Assembly: GCA_004369045.1 (NCBI GenBank)
Contig: ML213525.1
Location: forward strand, 3,789 to 67,788
Length of the DNA: 64,000 bases
Reading direction: 5' to 3'
Source of the DNA: Heliocybe sulcata
Taxonomy: Eukaryota > Basidiomycota > Agaricomycetes > Gloeophyllales > Gloeophyllaceae
The notes beneath the pieces were generated by a model. That model was not told the origin of the DNA. It saw only the letters and a program-made list of their open reading frames with translations, and searched no databases. The position numbers and the translations under genes are program-made. Shown here in pieces: positions 1 to 11,806 of the stretch (its first letter is position 1; each line of letters opens with the position of its first letter).

Positions 1-1614
1 TTTCGAAGCAGAAAATTTGAAATGTCCAACAAACTTCTACTGTATATGGATATGTTTTACTATATATGTAATACAGACAGAACTACGTGAGAAGCTAATA
101 TTTAAAATTTTTACTTTCTGCCGTAGCTTCGGCCAAATATGAGATCACCATTCACCTTAACCTTTGCATGTGAATAACAAATATGCCTTGCAAGTCATAG
201 AATCAAACAAATTGTAGATATATGTTCTCATTTTAACGACATGTGATATATCAAATAGATAATCATGTATCCAATTGCACGGATATTTCAACCGTGACTT
301 CCCGGTATTGGGCCACATTTACAGGGCAGTCATATATTCGGTTACTGGAAGTGCAGCACACTTCCACCTGTACTCTGAGGGTGGAAGACATCCGAAAGGA
401 ACTCAGAGATGCAGAAGTACTTGGAATAAGCAGTGGGACTGGACTAGACACCGGCGAAGACGAAGATGAAGAGAAAGTGGAGGAAGGAGAAGATTGAAAG
501 ACGTGTGAAATTGGGAACTCCGGGTGCGTCCGTACAAGTCGCCCTTCCGCTGATTTTCATCGCTTGACACCATCAGATCCGTTCTCTCCTCATAAATCCA
601 CATATATGCTTCGGAAATCCCTATTTTTCCCCCAGCCGGCGCCACACACAGGCTTGCTCTCCTACACCACGGGTTGTCCGAGAATCAAGTTGGTCGGCCT
701 ATCCTGCTCGTCTACTTGATTATTCGTACGATTTCTGCCAATGATGTGTGCGACGACGACGGGGGACTCTATGTCGTATGGCATTTCATCGGAGAGCCCG
801 CATGGCACGTCACCATTCTGATCAACGAAATCATTATGCCAGGGCCGCATTCAATCAGAGTCAATCGTAGAATATGTGAGGGATCATTTTCTTTTTACAT
901 CAACTGTGCGATTGCACCGATCTCCTCCAATGCGCCATGGAGAGACTTGAAGCGTGCCGACTCGCAAATCATCTGGTTATTTCACTCATTCCCCTATCCC
1001 GGCGGCTTCGAATCCATACAGGCGCGCCTCCTCCCATTTCGACTCATTCTCCTGCACGAAGCTTCTGGACTCTGGCATGCATCGGATTTCTGCACCTTGT
1101 AGTGAACGCCACACCGCTCTGCCTGCACCTCTGTTATCGTTCACTACCGAAGTTTTTCGGTGGACTCGGAAATGGTATCAACCGTCCTGTTCTCGGGCCC
1201 TCCCAGCTGTGAAGTTCGTGGCATCACCCGGGATACTCACTATCCGATGAAATGCTTTGGTTCGATGAAAATGGGGTGTCGTCAAGGCTAACCTCACCCT
1301 TACGCCGCATTCCATGAAGACTCAGCTTCCGTACCGCCACAGATTGTGAAGCCTCGCGCGGCGTGCTATCATTACGCCACGCTTCTTCATGCGTCCCAAA
1401 TGCCACAAGAGAAGCAGGACTCACGAGCTGTGCTTCTCTAGTCCATCATATCGCACTAGGCTGTGCACTTCTTACGCCACCAGCCCATATTGTGGCTTTT
1501 CTAGTGCCACGCGTGGCGACAATCCTAACTCTATAAAACTTAGAGTTGTTGCTCGTCCTACCCCAGCACGCCTCGCATTCTACATTTACTGCCACGAGCA
1601 AGTTTCGAACACAG
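1..1614. other. Upstream region without a recognised gene
   Basis: No frame here gives a protein I can assign, and none shows a convincing chain of exons. The first 250 bases are AT-rich and look intergenic. A TATA-like box lies near the right end, just before the gene that starts at 1615. Short open frames between 670 and 1700 overlap one another in several frames and look like chance. Confidence 0.5.
1532..1537 (+). promoter_or_regulatory. TATA-like box upstream of the gene at 1615
   Basis: The hexamer TATAAA lies 83 bases before the ATG at 1615, a usual distance for a fungal core promoter. The assignment rests on position and match only. Confidence 0.4.
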
Positions 1615-2487
1615 ATGAACGACATTCACACCACGTAGGTTACCCAAGTTTCTTCGTTATGTGTGGCCGCCTTGCTCATAGGCATTTGTCATAGATCCTC
1701 TGACTCTAGTCGCACTCAGGACCCGTCGACGCCACAAGAATCATCAGGCCTCTCTTCGCCGCACATGGAGGTAGAGGAACCCGATTTCTCGGCGCCCCTC
1801 TTCGCTCTCGATGGTAGCGACTGCTCTTGTCCCGATAGCTGGCTCTCAGAAGGGAACGCTCAGAACGAAGCTTCGACAGCCTCGCTTGACCAGCCGCAAC
1901 AACAGCTGTCCATGGGATCGTACGAGGGCCTGATGTCGATAGACGGCGAAACCCAGATCGCCAGCGTCTCGCCCCTCTCTCCCAATACACGCGACTCCTC
2001 TGCTCCCGATGACTGGCCTGCCACCGATGTGGCTGCTCATGCTCCAGCTCTTGAACCTTGCACAATCTGTCCTACCCAACTACTACAACAGCTTCCTCCA
2101 GCGTCCTATGGTTCTCTGACGTTGACGGCAGTCGATTATCAGAACCCGTTGGGTGATCCTTACGCGCCAGCAACAACAGCGGAATCCTCCTCTGCGACTT
2201 ACATGAACTCGACTTATGAGGCTCCCAACCAATACAGCCAAGGCATGTATCAAGAAGCGGTACTCTCGGCTCTTGCGGCATCCTTGGCCAGCGGCGCTTT
2301 CTCTCTCGACGACCTCAACTTCCTCGGTGTAATACAAGGAACAGATACCAGCGCCACGTCTCTCCTGCTGCTCTCTCTGCAAATGCTGCAAACTGGATAC
2401 AGACTTGGTTACGCCGCCGCTTCTCAACGGGAACTCGATGAAGCCCAGACGTGGGTCAACTTCGAAGGCATCGATCCTGAGGCCTGA
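1615..2487 (+). CDS. Hypothetical acidic, Ser/Gln-rich protein, two exons
   Basis: I do not recognise the family. The start was placed at the ATG at 1615. A short exon 1615-1634 joins to 1695-2487 across a 60-bp intron with GTAGGT at the donor and ATAG at the acceptor, and the frame carries on without a break, giving about 270 residues. The longer unspliced frame would have to start at a GTG, which is less likely in a fungus. The protein is low in charge clusters and rich in Ser, Pro, Gln and Ala. Its last 80 residues are less disordered, with a Leu/Ala-rich stretch around LSALAASLASGAFSLDDL and an acidic end. It could be a transcription-related or scaffold protein, but nothing proves it. The TATA-like box at 1532 supports the start. 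Confidence 0.6.
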
Positions 2488-2646
2488 GGCCTGAATGGCT
2501 CGGGGAAGTTAGACAAGAACGTATTTTCCGTACTATGACAAGTTTCGTCCTCGAATTCATGCGATATGTTTTACCATATGACCTACATGCAATATATGAT
2601 ACATCGTTCCTATGACTGTGATGTATGCCGCAACAACGAAGACGTT

Positions 2647-3374
2647 TCATTTGACGATGGGATTGACTCCTCGCGCCGCGAGATAATCCTTGGCGGCGCT
2701 GACACTCTGAAGACATGGTTAGGACGTAGACACGCTTAAGAAGCCCCGTCGCTCACCAATCCCTTGATCAATTCATATACGCTCTTGTCGTGATATCTGA
2801 GCCCGGTCGCAGGCTCGGTATACGGTGCCTAGAATCATACTTGTTAACTTCGTCATATCACCAAAGCTCGCATTACGCACCTCTAGACCGGTAATATCAC
2901 AGTAACGTCGCTGCGGAAGAACAGATGGAGGAGCTTCAATGGAGGTGTCTGCAGCATAACGTTCATACATCCAGCCCGAAAGTTAAACGCCCAAGTTCTC
3001 AACGCTACTCACAGAATGGCATATCGTCTCCTGCGACGCCGTCTTTACCATTAGCATCTCCATCCACTTCCATCGCTTCCTCTCGTTCCTGCCTTCTCTT
3101 GTCCCTCTCCATCCTCTCCCGCTCCCGCTCTTGCGTCAACACATTCTTCAGGTTCTTCGCCCTCCGGTTCACGTTCTTCGCGTAGTTAGGGTTCTTGAAC
3201 GGACGTGGCGCGTGGAGGTACGAGAACTGCTCTGCAAGAGTCTGTAAACAGCTGCAGACTTAGTAGGCAACGGGGACAAGTCCTTGTGGTGAGCGAAGAC
3301 GTACCGGTCCTTGTGGGGTAGCGGAACCGGAATCGGTGGTCCCAAATTTGCGCTTTCCTGATCCTTTCGGAGGC
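2647..3374 (-). CDS. ies6: INO80 chromatin-remodelling complex subunit, IES6 / YL1-C type (5' end unresolved)
   Basis: IES6 is a small subunit of the INO80 nucleosome remodeller and acts in the nucleus with the Arp5 module. Five exons are visible: about 3374-3305, 3241-3013, 2948-2881, 2828-2757 and 2706-2647. Each junction has GT...AG ends and keeps the frame. The encoded order is a basic segment with KNPNYAKNVNRRAKNLKNVL, a charged coiled-coil-like run (QERERERMERDKRRQER), and then the YL1-C domain with APPSVLPQRRYCDITGLE followed by APYTEPATGLRYHD and the end VNPIVK. That order and the C-terminal signature match IES6 rather than the larger VPS72/YL1. The first exon or exons upstream of 3374 could not be fixed; the likely acceptor is CCGCCAG next to 3374. 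Confidence 0.9.
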
Positions 3375-5387
3375 CTGGCGGACGATGTCAGGTCAGAAAC
3401 ATAGCAGCGGTGTTTAGCATTATGCATACATGAGCTATAGGTGTGTAGCTGAACAGTTGGAAGACTGTCACTGCATGATGGGAAGACTGCAGTACTGAAT
3501 ATCTGGCAGGCGCTATGGGCGTCTATCGATTATCCTTCGTACGCCACACGGCGCTTCGCACGCCACATGGCGCCACAACGGAACCAACCGCTCGAACTGC
3601 ATCTGCAGCAATTCCATTTCCTCCGCTTATCTGGTTCCCCGTCCACAACTTTGATGCGTCTGATTTTGTGTATGTCGCTGAAGATGCGGGGCGCTACTCA
3701 CTGTGGTGTAAGATAATGATAATGAGCGGAGTTACGTAAGCATAGCCAAAACCCGAAAGTGGCGTCGTCTGTGGCTGCAGCATGAAATGCTCTTTGTGGT
3801 TGGTTGCTGGTGACATAGATCGCTCAAGCTCAGTAGAGCCAGAAAGTATTATAGCAGTAAATATATCTGCCAAGGAAAAGGGAGTGCTGTGCCTCTAGAG
3901 CTCACTAGGATGGCCCGGGACTTGTATCAGCATTTTGAATTCAAGAATAACCTATATATTCAACTTCTCTACAGAAGTATTTTCCCTACTATTAAACTTA
4001 AATAAGAGCTATGTCCGATGGCAAACAGCGCTTCTCGGTAGGTTGTCTAAGCCTTCTCTGCTTGGTGACACCCAAGCGGTCGGAGATCGAATCGGACACT
4101 CAACGGCATCTCCCGGACATGTGGCGGGAAATAGAAATGCTGCCTTATAGCGGGCTCCCCTGTATTGCATGTTCCTTATGTATCTATAAATCTTCTAAAA
4201 TATAGCTCATTATATTGTGCAAATTTTGACGTCTCTTGATATTGAGCCTATCTCTGCAGCAGAGCCCTCTGATAATGAGCGGGGCTCGAACCTGGCCGGA
4301 TACTGAGCGGGGTCTGAATTGTGCCACCACATGAAGTACCCGGCCATAGGCCGGGAAGGAAAATCGAATAAATTACGGGATGGTACATAGTACATCATAG
4401 CGTAGCCAAAGAGTTGCTAGACTTCGGATTGGATTGTTAAAGGGGCTCTTAGAGCCGGCCCCGATCTTTCTTTTCCTTTTTCTTTTTCTTTTTCTTTTCT
4501 TTTCTTTTTTCACATCTCAGTCATTATCGTGCCGATGCCGGAGTCCCCTTGCGGCCCGCGGGTCGCTTTAAATCTCATTCTTGCGTGGAATGATTGGTGT
4601 AAATTGAACGCGAGCAGTCTATCTAGGTGATAACCATCTCAATAGAGCTCCATTTATCATATGCAGCACAACCCTCCGCTCGTTCTTCTCGGAAGTACGT
4701 CTGGCGTTTACCGAGCATGGCATCTACTTACTCAACTTCATACTTCTACAATTAAGACCTTGCTGCCGCTCATCGTGCTTAATATATGCGATTCAAGAGG
4801 TTCTGCTACTAAGATATTATGCCAGAAGTATCAGTGTCATGAAATCGAGCAAGAAGGCTAAGAAAAGAAAGAAGACTGTCTCTGCGGGCGTGATTCAGAT
4901 GGCCTTTGGTCGTGAGGCTCAATCTAGTCAAGCGCGCGGACATTAAAGATGATCGGACGAGGGATAGATGATCCGGTACGACTACTATTTTCAATGACTT
5001 ACAAGAACTTAACTGTATCATACGTTTCCATCTATTCCAGCCCTGCGGCCTGAGGCCTGATCTGCGGCTGCTGCCCCGCTCGTGCTTCATCTTCAACTCT
5101 CAAGCTCATATCACTTTCCGCGTGTGCCATTTCCTGAGATGGTAGGCTCCACTGACCAGGTCAGCGTATCACGACGGGGAGACGAAGATGGATTGATCAC
5201 GGTATGGTGTTAAGTTGGCAAGGAACGGAATGGCGGGATTGTGGCGTTAGTTTAATGCTTCATGGTGTAGAAAGGTGGACACGAGTTGTATGGCAATTCA
5301 CTCGCTGGCTGCTACGGAGAGGTATCGTTCTCGGTGAGTTTCTTGTAAATGTATCGCCATCTCTCATCATGAGCCTGTGTCGTACGA
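3375..5387. other. Intergenic stretch with no supported gene
   Basis: This stretch probably holds the first exon of the IES6-like gene near its left end. A possible Lys-rich small frame begins at the ATG at 4839 (MKSSKKAKKRKKTVSAGV) and closes after about 35 residues. It might be a first exon, but I could not connect it to a further one. Nothing else stands out apart from the pyrimidine tract listed separately. Confidence 0.4.
4465..4511 (+). repeat. Pyrimidine (CTTTTT)n simple repeat
   Basis: A 47-base run made only of C and T, mostly as units of one C and three to five T. It is a microsatellite or polypyrimidine tract, and no coding role is apparent. Confidence 0.85.
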
Positions 5388-6244
5388 TCATTCAGGCCGA
5401 AGACGTTGAGCATGCCGCTTCCTGTCTTTAAACTCTGGCCTATCGCGCTCGGCGAAAACTTGGAACGGGCGCGACGTATTTGTCAGTCGTTTGACAGACC
5501 TGAGCTGCTCTTGGGATAGATTTGAACGACGATCGTTCTCCTGTATTGTAGCGTACCAGAAGGGAATGCTGACGGGGTGCGTGATCCATGCTACTGACAT
5601 CTGTAGTACTTACGCTGAACACGGGTACCACGTTGTAGTGCTATAACGGCGTGGAATGAAATGTCGACCGGATACCCGTCTCTTGGCGGGTGAATACCAC
5701 TCGGCGTAACAGGAAGCTCGTGAGTACCATTCGATATCGACACGAAGGCCATTCTATCGTCACGACCCTAATCTTCTGGTCTCAAATTAGAATATCTTGA
5801 AGGTGCAGAGCTTTCGGCTTCTGCCTCCGACGAACCCTCAGGATGATCCTCGGGGTCCACGAAGTCTCCCACCAGTAGACGCTGTCAGTCAGCATTCAAA
5901 CGTCTATTGGCCGACCGACTCTTCTTTGATTGTGTGAGGGACTTCTGCCTCGTTGCCATGACGCACCGATATGTTGCCGAGAGTAACGTTCGTATCTCCG
6001 ACAAAGAAAACAAATGGGATCAGATGTACGTGTGATGCATTGTGCTCTTTTATAGATCGCCCTTATGTTCCTTTGGCCTAAAGATAGGACAGGTACGCTC
6101 AGTTGATGGATATAAAATGTTATATGCGTTCGTGCCTATGACTACGGTCAAGACGACCTCGCTCATTCGACCCTCCCGGGTACGACAATTCCATTGAGAG
6201 GCCAGAAAGCATGTGTCCAGCTCAGGTGCGTTCGGGATACTCAA
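5388..6244 (-). CDS. Possible multi-exon gene of unknown function
   Basis: Three minus-strand blocks look coding by composition and by the splice signals next to them. One block near 6244-6050 contains SEVVLTVVIGTNAYNILYPS. A second near 5760-5636 contains MAFVSISNGTHELPVTPSGI and ends at a GTAAGT donor. A third, at about 5600-5388, contains ITHPVSIPFWYATIQENDRR and closes with a stop at 5388. I could not fix all the junctions or the start, and I know no family with these blocks. It could also be two short genes or a decayed one. Confidence 0.3.
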
Positions 6245-7483
6245 ACGTCCGAGCGTGAAGGAAGACTAGGACAATCTAGTACAAGTTCATCAGCTTAGCC
6301 CTGCGGCAACTCCACGAAGGTTACTTATAGCCGTGCAATGTCTCGGTGAAACCCCTAAACGCCCGACCAACCGCGATATGTGGCCCTACTAAGCGCACTG
6401 AAGAGGCGCTCCGGTCACCTGGCCGATTATGCCGAGGCAGATGGATGCACATTCTGGGAACAAGCTGGGCGTCCTCTGTCGGTGACGAGCGTCTTCCCTT
6501 GCGCAGCTGCGCACATCAGGCTAGTTTAACTTGCTTGTGGCGTCGCCTCGAGCATCCTGCGTGGCTAGTGCCTGCGTCACGTCCCCCGAGGACAGTGGAT
6601 AGTCCAATCATCATAGATTGACAGAAGTCGTAATGGCAGCGCGGCAGTTGCTTGTTGCTCGTCTGGTCCGCTTGCCGTGTCACTACTGTCGGTGCCACTG
6701 CCACAGTGGGCGGGAGATATAAAAGGCGATATGCTGCCGTTCACGGATACGGACGTCCGTCGTCCGTGGGATGCATCATCGAACTCGATGGGCAGCGTTG
6801 GCCGGTCTCTCTTCAATCTTCCATTGAATGATGGCATACGCGGGGAAATGGCAGACGGTCGAGCAAAAATTCGACGCGACTCCTGCCCGTAACGTCGAGG
6901 GGCTGCAGTCTAAAATTGCCTTGAACATTCATCAGGATTTCTGACGTCTCGCCCACGAGTCACAGTCTTAAAGCGGCAGTGAGCTGCTGGAGAACTGTTC
7001 TGTCAGATATCGATGTAAGTATAGACGACGGAGGTTGTTGCAGAGCATGCCGAGCTCGGAGGATTAGGAAACGGCAAGCGCTGGCCGCATGAATGTCGGT
7101 TGCAGCGAGTGGTACGATGCCCTGCTCGACGACAAACCCCCAAACCACCGCATCAGGAATTGTCGTTGAAGACGCCAGCGACGCTGTCCAGGTTGCTCTG
7201 GGCAGGTCGAACGCGCGCCTGGCTGAGGCAGGACTGTATTCCTCCGCGGGACCCCAGGCGGGGTTACGCTCGGATCCGGGGTCCTTGTTTCGGCCTGTGA
7301 GCGGCAAGGATATAATAAGAACCACGTTGGCAGGCGGGCAAAATAGCCCCAACAGCCAGCACTCTCTTTTACCTCAACCCCCTCCTCGCTCGCACTTATA
7401 GTCCGGTCCCTAATCCCTTCTACTTACTGCTAGACCCTCTTTATTACCTGTACTGCAGCGCACCATCCGCGACGACTTTCACG
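6245..7483. other. Region upstream of the glyoxal oxidase with two unassigned minus-strand frames
   Basis: Two minus-strand open frames, 6837-6577 (86 residues, starting at an ATG, Ser/Gly-rich) and 7352-6960 (about 130 residues), have plausible composition but no recognisable domain and no clear link to each other. The last 130 bases before 7484 must hold the promoter of the oxidase gene. They are pyrimidine-rich, as is common just before fungal start codons. Confidence 0.35.
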
Positions 7484-9925
7484 ATGTTAATATCACCCCT
7501 TTCGCTCCTAGCCTTATGGCTAGCAACAGCCTCGGAAACCCGCGCTCAAACAGCCGGCTCTATCGTAGAGGCCGGGGATACATTAGTTAGTGCTATGATG
7601 GTGCGTTACTTGAGCCTTTCTACGCATATATCCGCTGAACAGAGCGGCGCTAGATGTTCCTCGGTAATGAAGAAAAGGTCTACATCATTGACAAAGTAGA
7701 GGGTAATGCTGCCCAAATCAACGGCCACGCTGCATCGGCCGCAGTATGGTGCGTACCGCGCTCTTTGAGTGTCCCAGTTGCGGTGTTGAACGGGCTGCAG
7801 GGACATCAATTCGCGGACAGCGGAAGTTATGAACTTGGTCACAAACGCCTTCTGTGCGTCGGGGATGCATCTACCGAACGGCTCCTATGCTACGTTCGGT
7901 GGTAATGGTGCTATTGGCCCTGGAGGCAACATTGGTTCCCAACGGAACGCAGCTGGCTCGGGTGCTTATGATGACACGTATCAAGACTACGATGGTACCA
8001 AGTCCATCCGTGTTCTCAACCCTTGCACTTCAAGCGACAACTTCGACTCTACACAATGCCAGTGGTTCGACGACCCCGCCGTCTTGTCCATGCAAAAGCA
8101 GCGATGGTATTCTGCGGCGGAGCCGATGGCCGACGGAACGGTCGTGCTTATCGGTGGTTTCGTCAACGGTGGTTACATCAACCGGAACTACCCCAACACG
8201 GATCCGGCGTACGAGGGTGGCGCGGCTGAGCCCACGTATGAGTTCTACCCCAGCAACGGTCAGGCGCCTCAGGTCATGCAGTTCATGATCAAGACGTCCG
8301 GTCTCAACGCTTACGCTCACACCTTCAACATGCCCTCGGGAAAGATGCTCGTGCAGGCGAATTACTCAACGAGTAAGTTCATCTCAGTCGAGATTTAAAT
8401 ATCTACTTAGCCGAGTTCAGTGCTCTGGGACCCCAAAACCAATACGGAATACCCTCTCCCCGACATGCCTGGTAACGTCGTTCGTGTCTACCCCGCCTCA
8501 GGTGCAGTTGCCATGCTCCCCCTCACTCCGGCTAACAACTGGACCCCCACCGTCCTGTTTTGTGGTGGTTCCGACATGAACGACGAGCAATGGGGTAACT
8601 ACTCCTTCCCCAACATCGACACCTGGGACTACCCTGCGTCCAAGGACTGCCAGCGCATGACCGCCGAGCCTGAGGATGGCTCTACTCCAGCGTACGAGCA
8701 GGATGACGATATGCTTGAGGGTCGTACCATGGGTCAGTTCATCGCTCTGCCCGACGGTACGATGTTGGTCGTCAACGGTGGTATCAACGGAACTGCTGGT
8801 TACTCCACCGCTACGACTGAGACCCCCAACTACGGCGACATGCCTTTCGGTATGTCCCTCGCGTCCGGACCCGTCGGGACTCCCGCTATCTACAATCCCA
8901 ATGCACCCAAGGGCTCGCGGTGGTCCAACGCTGGCCTTGGCACGTCGGACATCGCCCGTCTCTACCACTCCTCCGCCCTGCTCCTTCCCGACGCTTCTGT
9001 CATCATTGCTGGCTCCAACCCCAATGTCGACGTCAACCTCTCTACTATCTTCCCTACCCAATACAAAGCGGAGATCTTCTACCCCCCCTACTTCGCTGCA
9101 AAGACTCGTCCTGTTCCGTCTGGCATGCCGAAGACTATATCATATGGTGGTGACTACTTCGACATTACTATCCCTGCATCCAGTTACTCTGGCTCTGCCA
9201 ACGACGCCGCTGACAACACCACTGTCATGCTCATGCGTCCGGGCTGGACCACCCACGCCATGAACATGGGTCAACGCGCCATGCAGCTTAATAACACATA
9301 CACCGTCAACTCGGACGGCTCTATCGTACTCCACGTCGCCCAAGCTCCTCCTAATGCAAACCTATTCCAACCCGGTCCCGCCCTCCTATTTGTCGTGGTC
9401 GACGGTATCCCCAGCAATGGGACGATGCTCACTGTTGGCAACGGCCAGATCGGCACGCAACCCACGAGTGCAGCAAGCACGCTCCCCACCAGCGTCCGCC
9501 TCGATTCCGCCAAGGGATCCGGCGAGGGCGGCTCAAACGGTGGCGACAGCACAAGCTCGGGAAGCACGCACACCGGTGCAATCATCGGTGGTATCGTCGC
9601 TGCGATCGCGGTCGTGGGCGTTATCGGTGCGTTATTTGGTATTTGCATGGCACGAAGACGGCGCGCTGCGAGGACGGGGACGTCCGGCGCGTATGCGATG
9701 AGCTCTACGGGCGCCTCGTTACCGTTGGGCCAGCCGGGTCCTCGTACCAGTGATTCGAGCGCGTTTATGCCCTTGAAACAGGATAATTCAAGTATGGCGT
9801 GGGGAAACCAGAGTAGCACGAACCTGGCGGATCACCACTATCGAGACGAGACGAATTCGGGATATGCAGGGAGTAGTTATGGGCAACCAAGTGGGGAGTA
9901 TGATCCGTATTATCAACGGCGATGA
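7484..9925 (+). CDS. Glyoxal oxidase-type copper radical oxidase, membrane-anchored
   Basis: Enzymes of this family oxidise small aldehydes or alcohols and pass electrons to O2, making H2O2 for extracellular peroxidases. Four exons (7484-7600, 7654-7748, 7801-8372, 8421-9925) join in frame to about 762 residues. The N-terminus is a signal peptide (roughly residues 1-22, ending near RAQT). The radical-copper site can be read: the Cys in NAFCASGMHLPNG that crosslinks to the Tyr in PTYEFYPS, the Tyr-His pair in RLYHSSALLLP, and the His in GWTTHAMNMGQR. A galactose-oxidase-like C-terminal domain (DUF1929 type) follows. Next come a Gly/Ser-rich linker, one membrane helix (GAIIGGIVAAIAVVGVIGAL), a basic stop-transfer (ARRRRAAR) and a Ser/Gly/Tyr-rich tail of about 90 residues. 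The catalytic part should face outside the cell. Typical secreted GLOX lacks this anchor, so cell-surface placement is inferred. Confidence 0.93.
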
Positions 9926-10434
9926 GTCAAGTGAGTCGCCGTTGAGGGGTCATGCTCCGTTTGGGTCTTGTGTACTGATTACTGTTTGGCTTCCTGCTTT
10001 GCTCTGTATATCCGCTTTCAGCTTTGGTACCTTTCTTTTACCTCTGTACAGCTCTGGACCATCTATTCCTCATTTCTTGGATGCCCACGCTCTCGACTCG
10101 GACTTCGCTTGGATTAGTAGTCACGATCTGCCATGGATTCATTTGTCCGCCCAACCACATTCTTTATGGACCTCCCATTCCTTACAGTCTTGTTCTTTTC
10201 TGTGGGCGCGTTACTCTCCCGTCATCTCTGCATGGACTATCTTTTCTAGTATTAGCATATCATCCCTTATATCTGTGGTCTGCGTGCGTAGCTATTGCAG
10301 AAGTACGTCTCGAGCGTTGTGGAATAAATAGACTAAGAATGAGCAACATCACGGAGAACAGGAGTAAATGGAGGAAGAAATGGACGGTGCCGACGATGCC
10401 AGGCAAGTCCGAGTCTGGTGCTTCGACGCCGCCG
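9926..10434. other. 3' flank of the oxidase gene
   Basis: About 500 bases with no convincing gene. Pyrimidine-rich sequence and a few short overlapping frames are seen. It should hold the 3' UTRs of the converging genes on both sides. Confidence 0.4.
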
Positions 10435-11124
10435 CTACAACTGCAAGTGAACAGCGTGCCTTCTGCTTCGACGACCACTAGCTATCCGCATGTTTCTGCC
10501 TAAGGATTCAAGGGAACAGCTTGCCTTCTTTGGCCGATAGTCTACGGCTGAGAATGAATTGGGATTGACGAAGGGGATTTTCGCCAATTGCGCGGCACAT
10601 TGAGCGGGGACTGCTGTTTTTTGCTCCAGGGCCGTTCGATGGTACGCCTTGTCTTCCTGATATGTTCGGCGCACTGTTTTCAGGCTCCACATGCCAGGAT
10701 AATGCGCATGGGGATCTTCAATAGTGTACCAGGAGAAGGACGGGCACAGCCGGATGTCGCCCTTCTCACGAAGTTTGTCTGCGTCTCTTCCCGCTTCCTC
10801 GACGAAGTGTGTGGAGGCAATGAAGCTTCGGTACCAGCGAATATTAGGCACGGTGTGCTGGGTGACTGGCCTCTCATGACGATTAAGGAAAACGCGGAAT
10901 TTGCGCATGTCCCGGAGATAAGACTCTGAAAAAAGTATGAGTGCTGGAATTATCTGGATGAACGACTGGCAGACACACCGCAAGTCAAAGAGTGCTGTGT
11001 ATACGGACGCAGGTACGCTGAGATGCCTATGCACACTGCGTAATGGCCTATATTCGTCCATGCATTTATGCAGTGCGTCGGTGGCGTAGTGGCACATAAT
11101 CTGACCTGCGCCGAGGCAGCTCAC
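10435..11124 (-). CDS. Hypothetical protein, partial
   Basis: A continuous minus-strand frame of about 229 residues, rich in Arg, Cys, His and aromatic residues (for example YPGMWSLKTVRRTYQED and DALHKCMDEYRPLRSVH). It has no ATG at its upstream edge, so more coding sequence probably lies upstream through an intron. A candidate junction near 11137-11164 would give only a 28-base intron, too short to trust. I recognise no domain. It may hold an internal intron between DLRC and SYLRD, where a CAG acceptor follows a pyrimidine run. Confidence 0.4.
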   Translation of the reverse strand: MSCLGAGQIMCHYATDALHKCMDEYRPLRSVHRHLSVPASVYTALFDLRCVCQSFIQIIPALILFSESYLRDMRKFRVFLNRHERPVTQHTVPNIRWYRSFIASTHFVEEAGRDADKLREKGDIRLCPSFSWYTIEDPHAHYPGMWSLKTVRRTYQEDKAYHRTALEQKTAVPAQCAAQLAKIPFVNPNSFSAVDYRPKKASCSLESLGRNMRIASGRRSRRHAVHLQL

Positions 11125-11806
11125 GTGGGCAGTATACTGAAATTAAAGCAGCTCCAGGACTTACCCCAGTAATGCGGCGATTGTGTCCGTCGTAAAGCAA
11201 CGTCAGGCTCTGATTGAGTCAGATAGGTTGTCGGGCCACAGCCGTGCTGGAAGGGAGATATGGACCTTGATGATCCAACCCCGCCTGAGAGGCACCAGGA
11301 TCACTGGTGGAGGACACAGAGGTAAGCATTTATTCGAGTCTTTCGTGAAAGAGCTGACGCTGGAATTTGGTATTCAAGATTGTGGCGCCGCATCCTCGCC
11401 GCATGGCGGTGGCTTTCACTGCATTCTCGGCAAGTACGGGAGGCCGAAGTGCAACGCAATATCGTCTATCAATTGGTAGGAGAGAAATCCCATGGAATGG
11501 GGACAGTGAATGTGCTGGAATGTGTACGAATCGGACGCACGGTGACTAGCGGCAAACGGAGCTTAGAGCAAAGCAAGACGGCTAAGCAGCTCTTCCGAAG
11601 GACAATGGAGAAGCATCCCATTTGGCAGATGTGGCTTTGCCTTCTGATGCCTGCCCGTTTCCTCAATTTGCATCTGTTTGCCGCGCGATTGGGATAAAAG
11701 CTTTCGTCCCTTCTATTCGGACTCCGACTACATCGTTCTCCCTTTGGGCCACCTGCATCCAGCAACGTGCCACATCGACTCCCTCTCTCATATTTTCTTC
11801 ACTAGC

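Noticed and set aside
4270-4350. Minus-strand GGTTCGAGCCC, similar to a tRNA/SINE B box
   Set aside because: No A box at a proper distance and no acceptor pairing. One motif alone is expected by chance in this much sequence.
9271-9819. 182-codon minus-strand frame inside the glyoxal oxidase gene
   Set aside because: Antisense to a well-supported exon and explained by GC-rich codon use. No domain is present.
11137-11164. 28-base stretch with GTAAGT and TTTCAG ends that would join two open frames
   Set aside because: It keeps the frame but is shorter than any normal fungal intron, so it was not used in the gene model.
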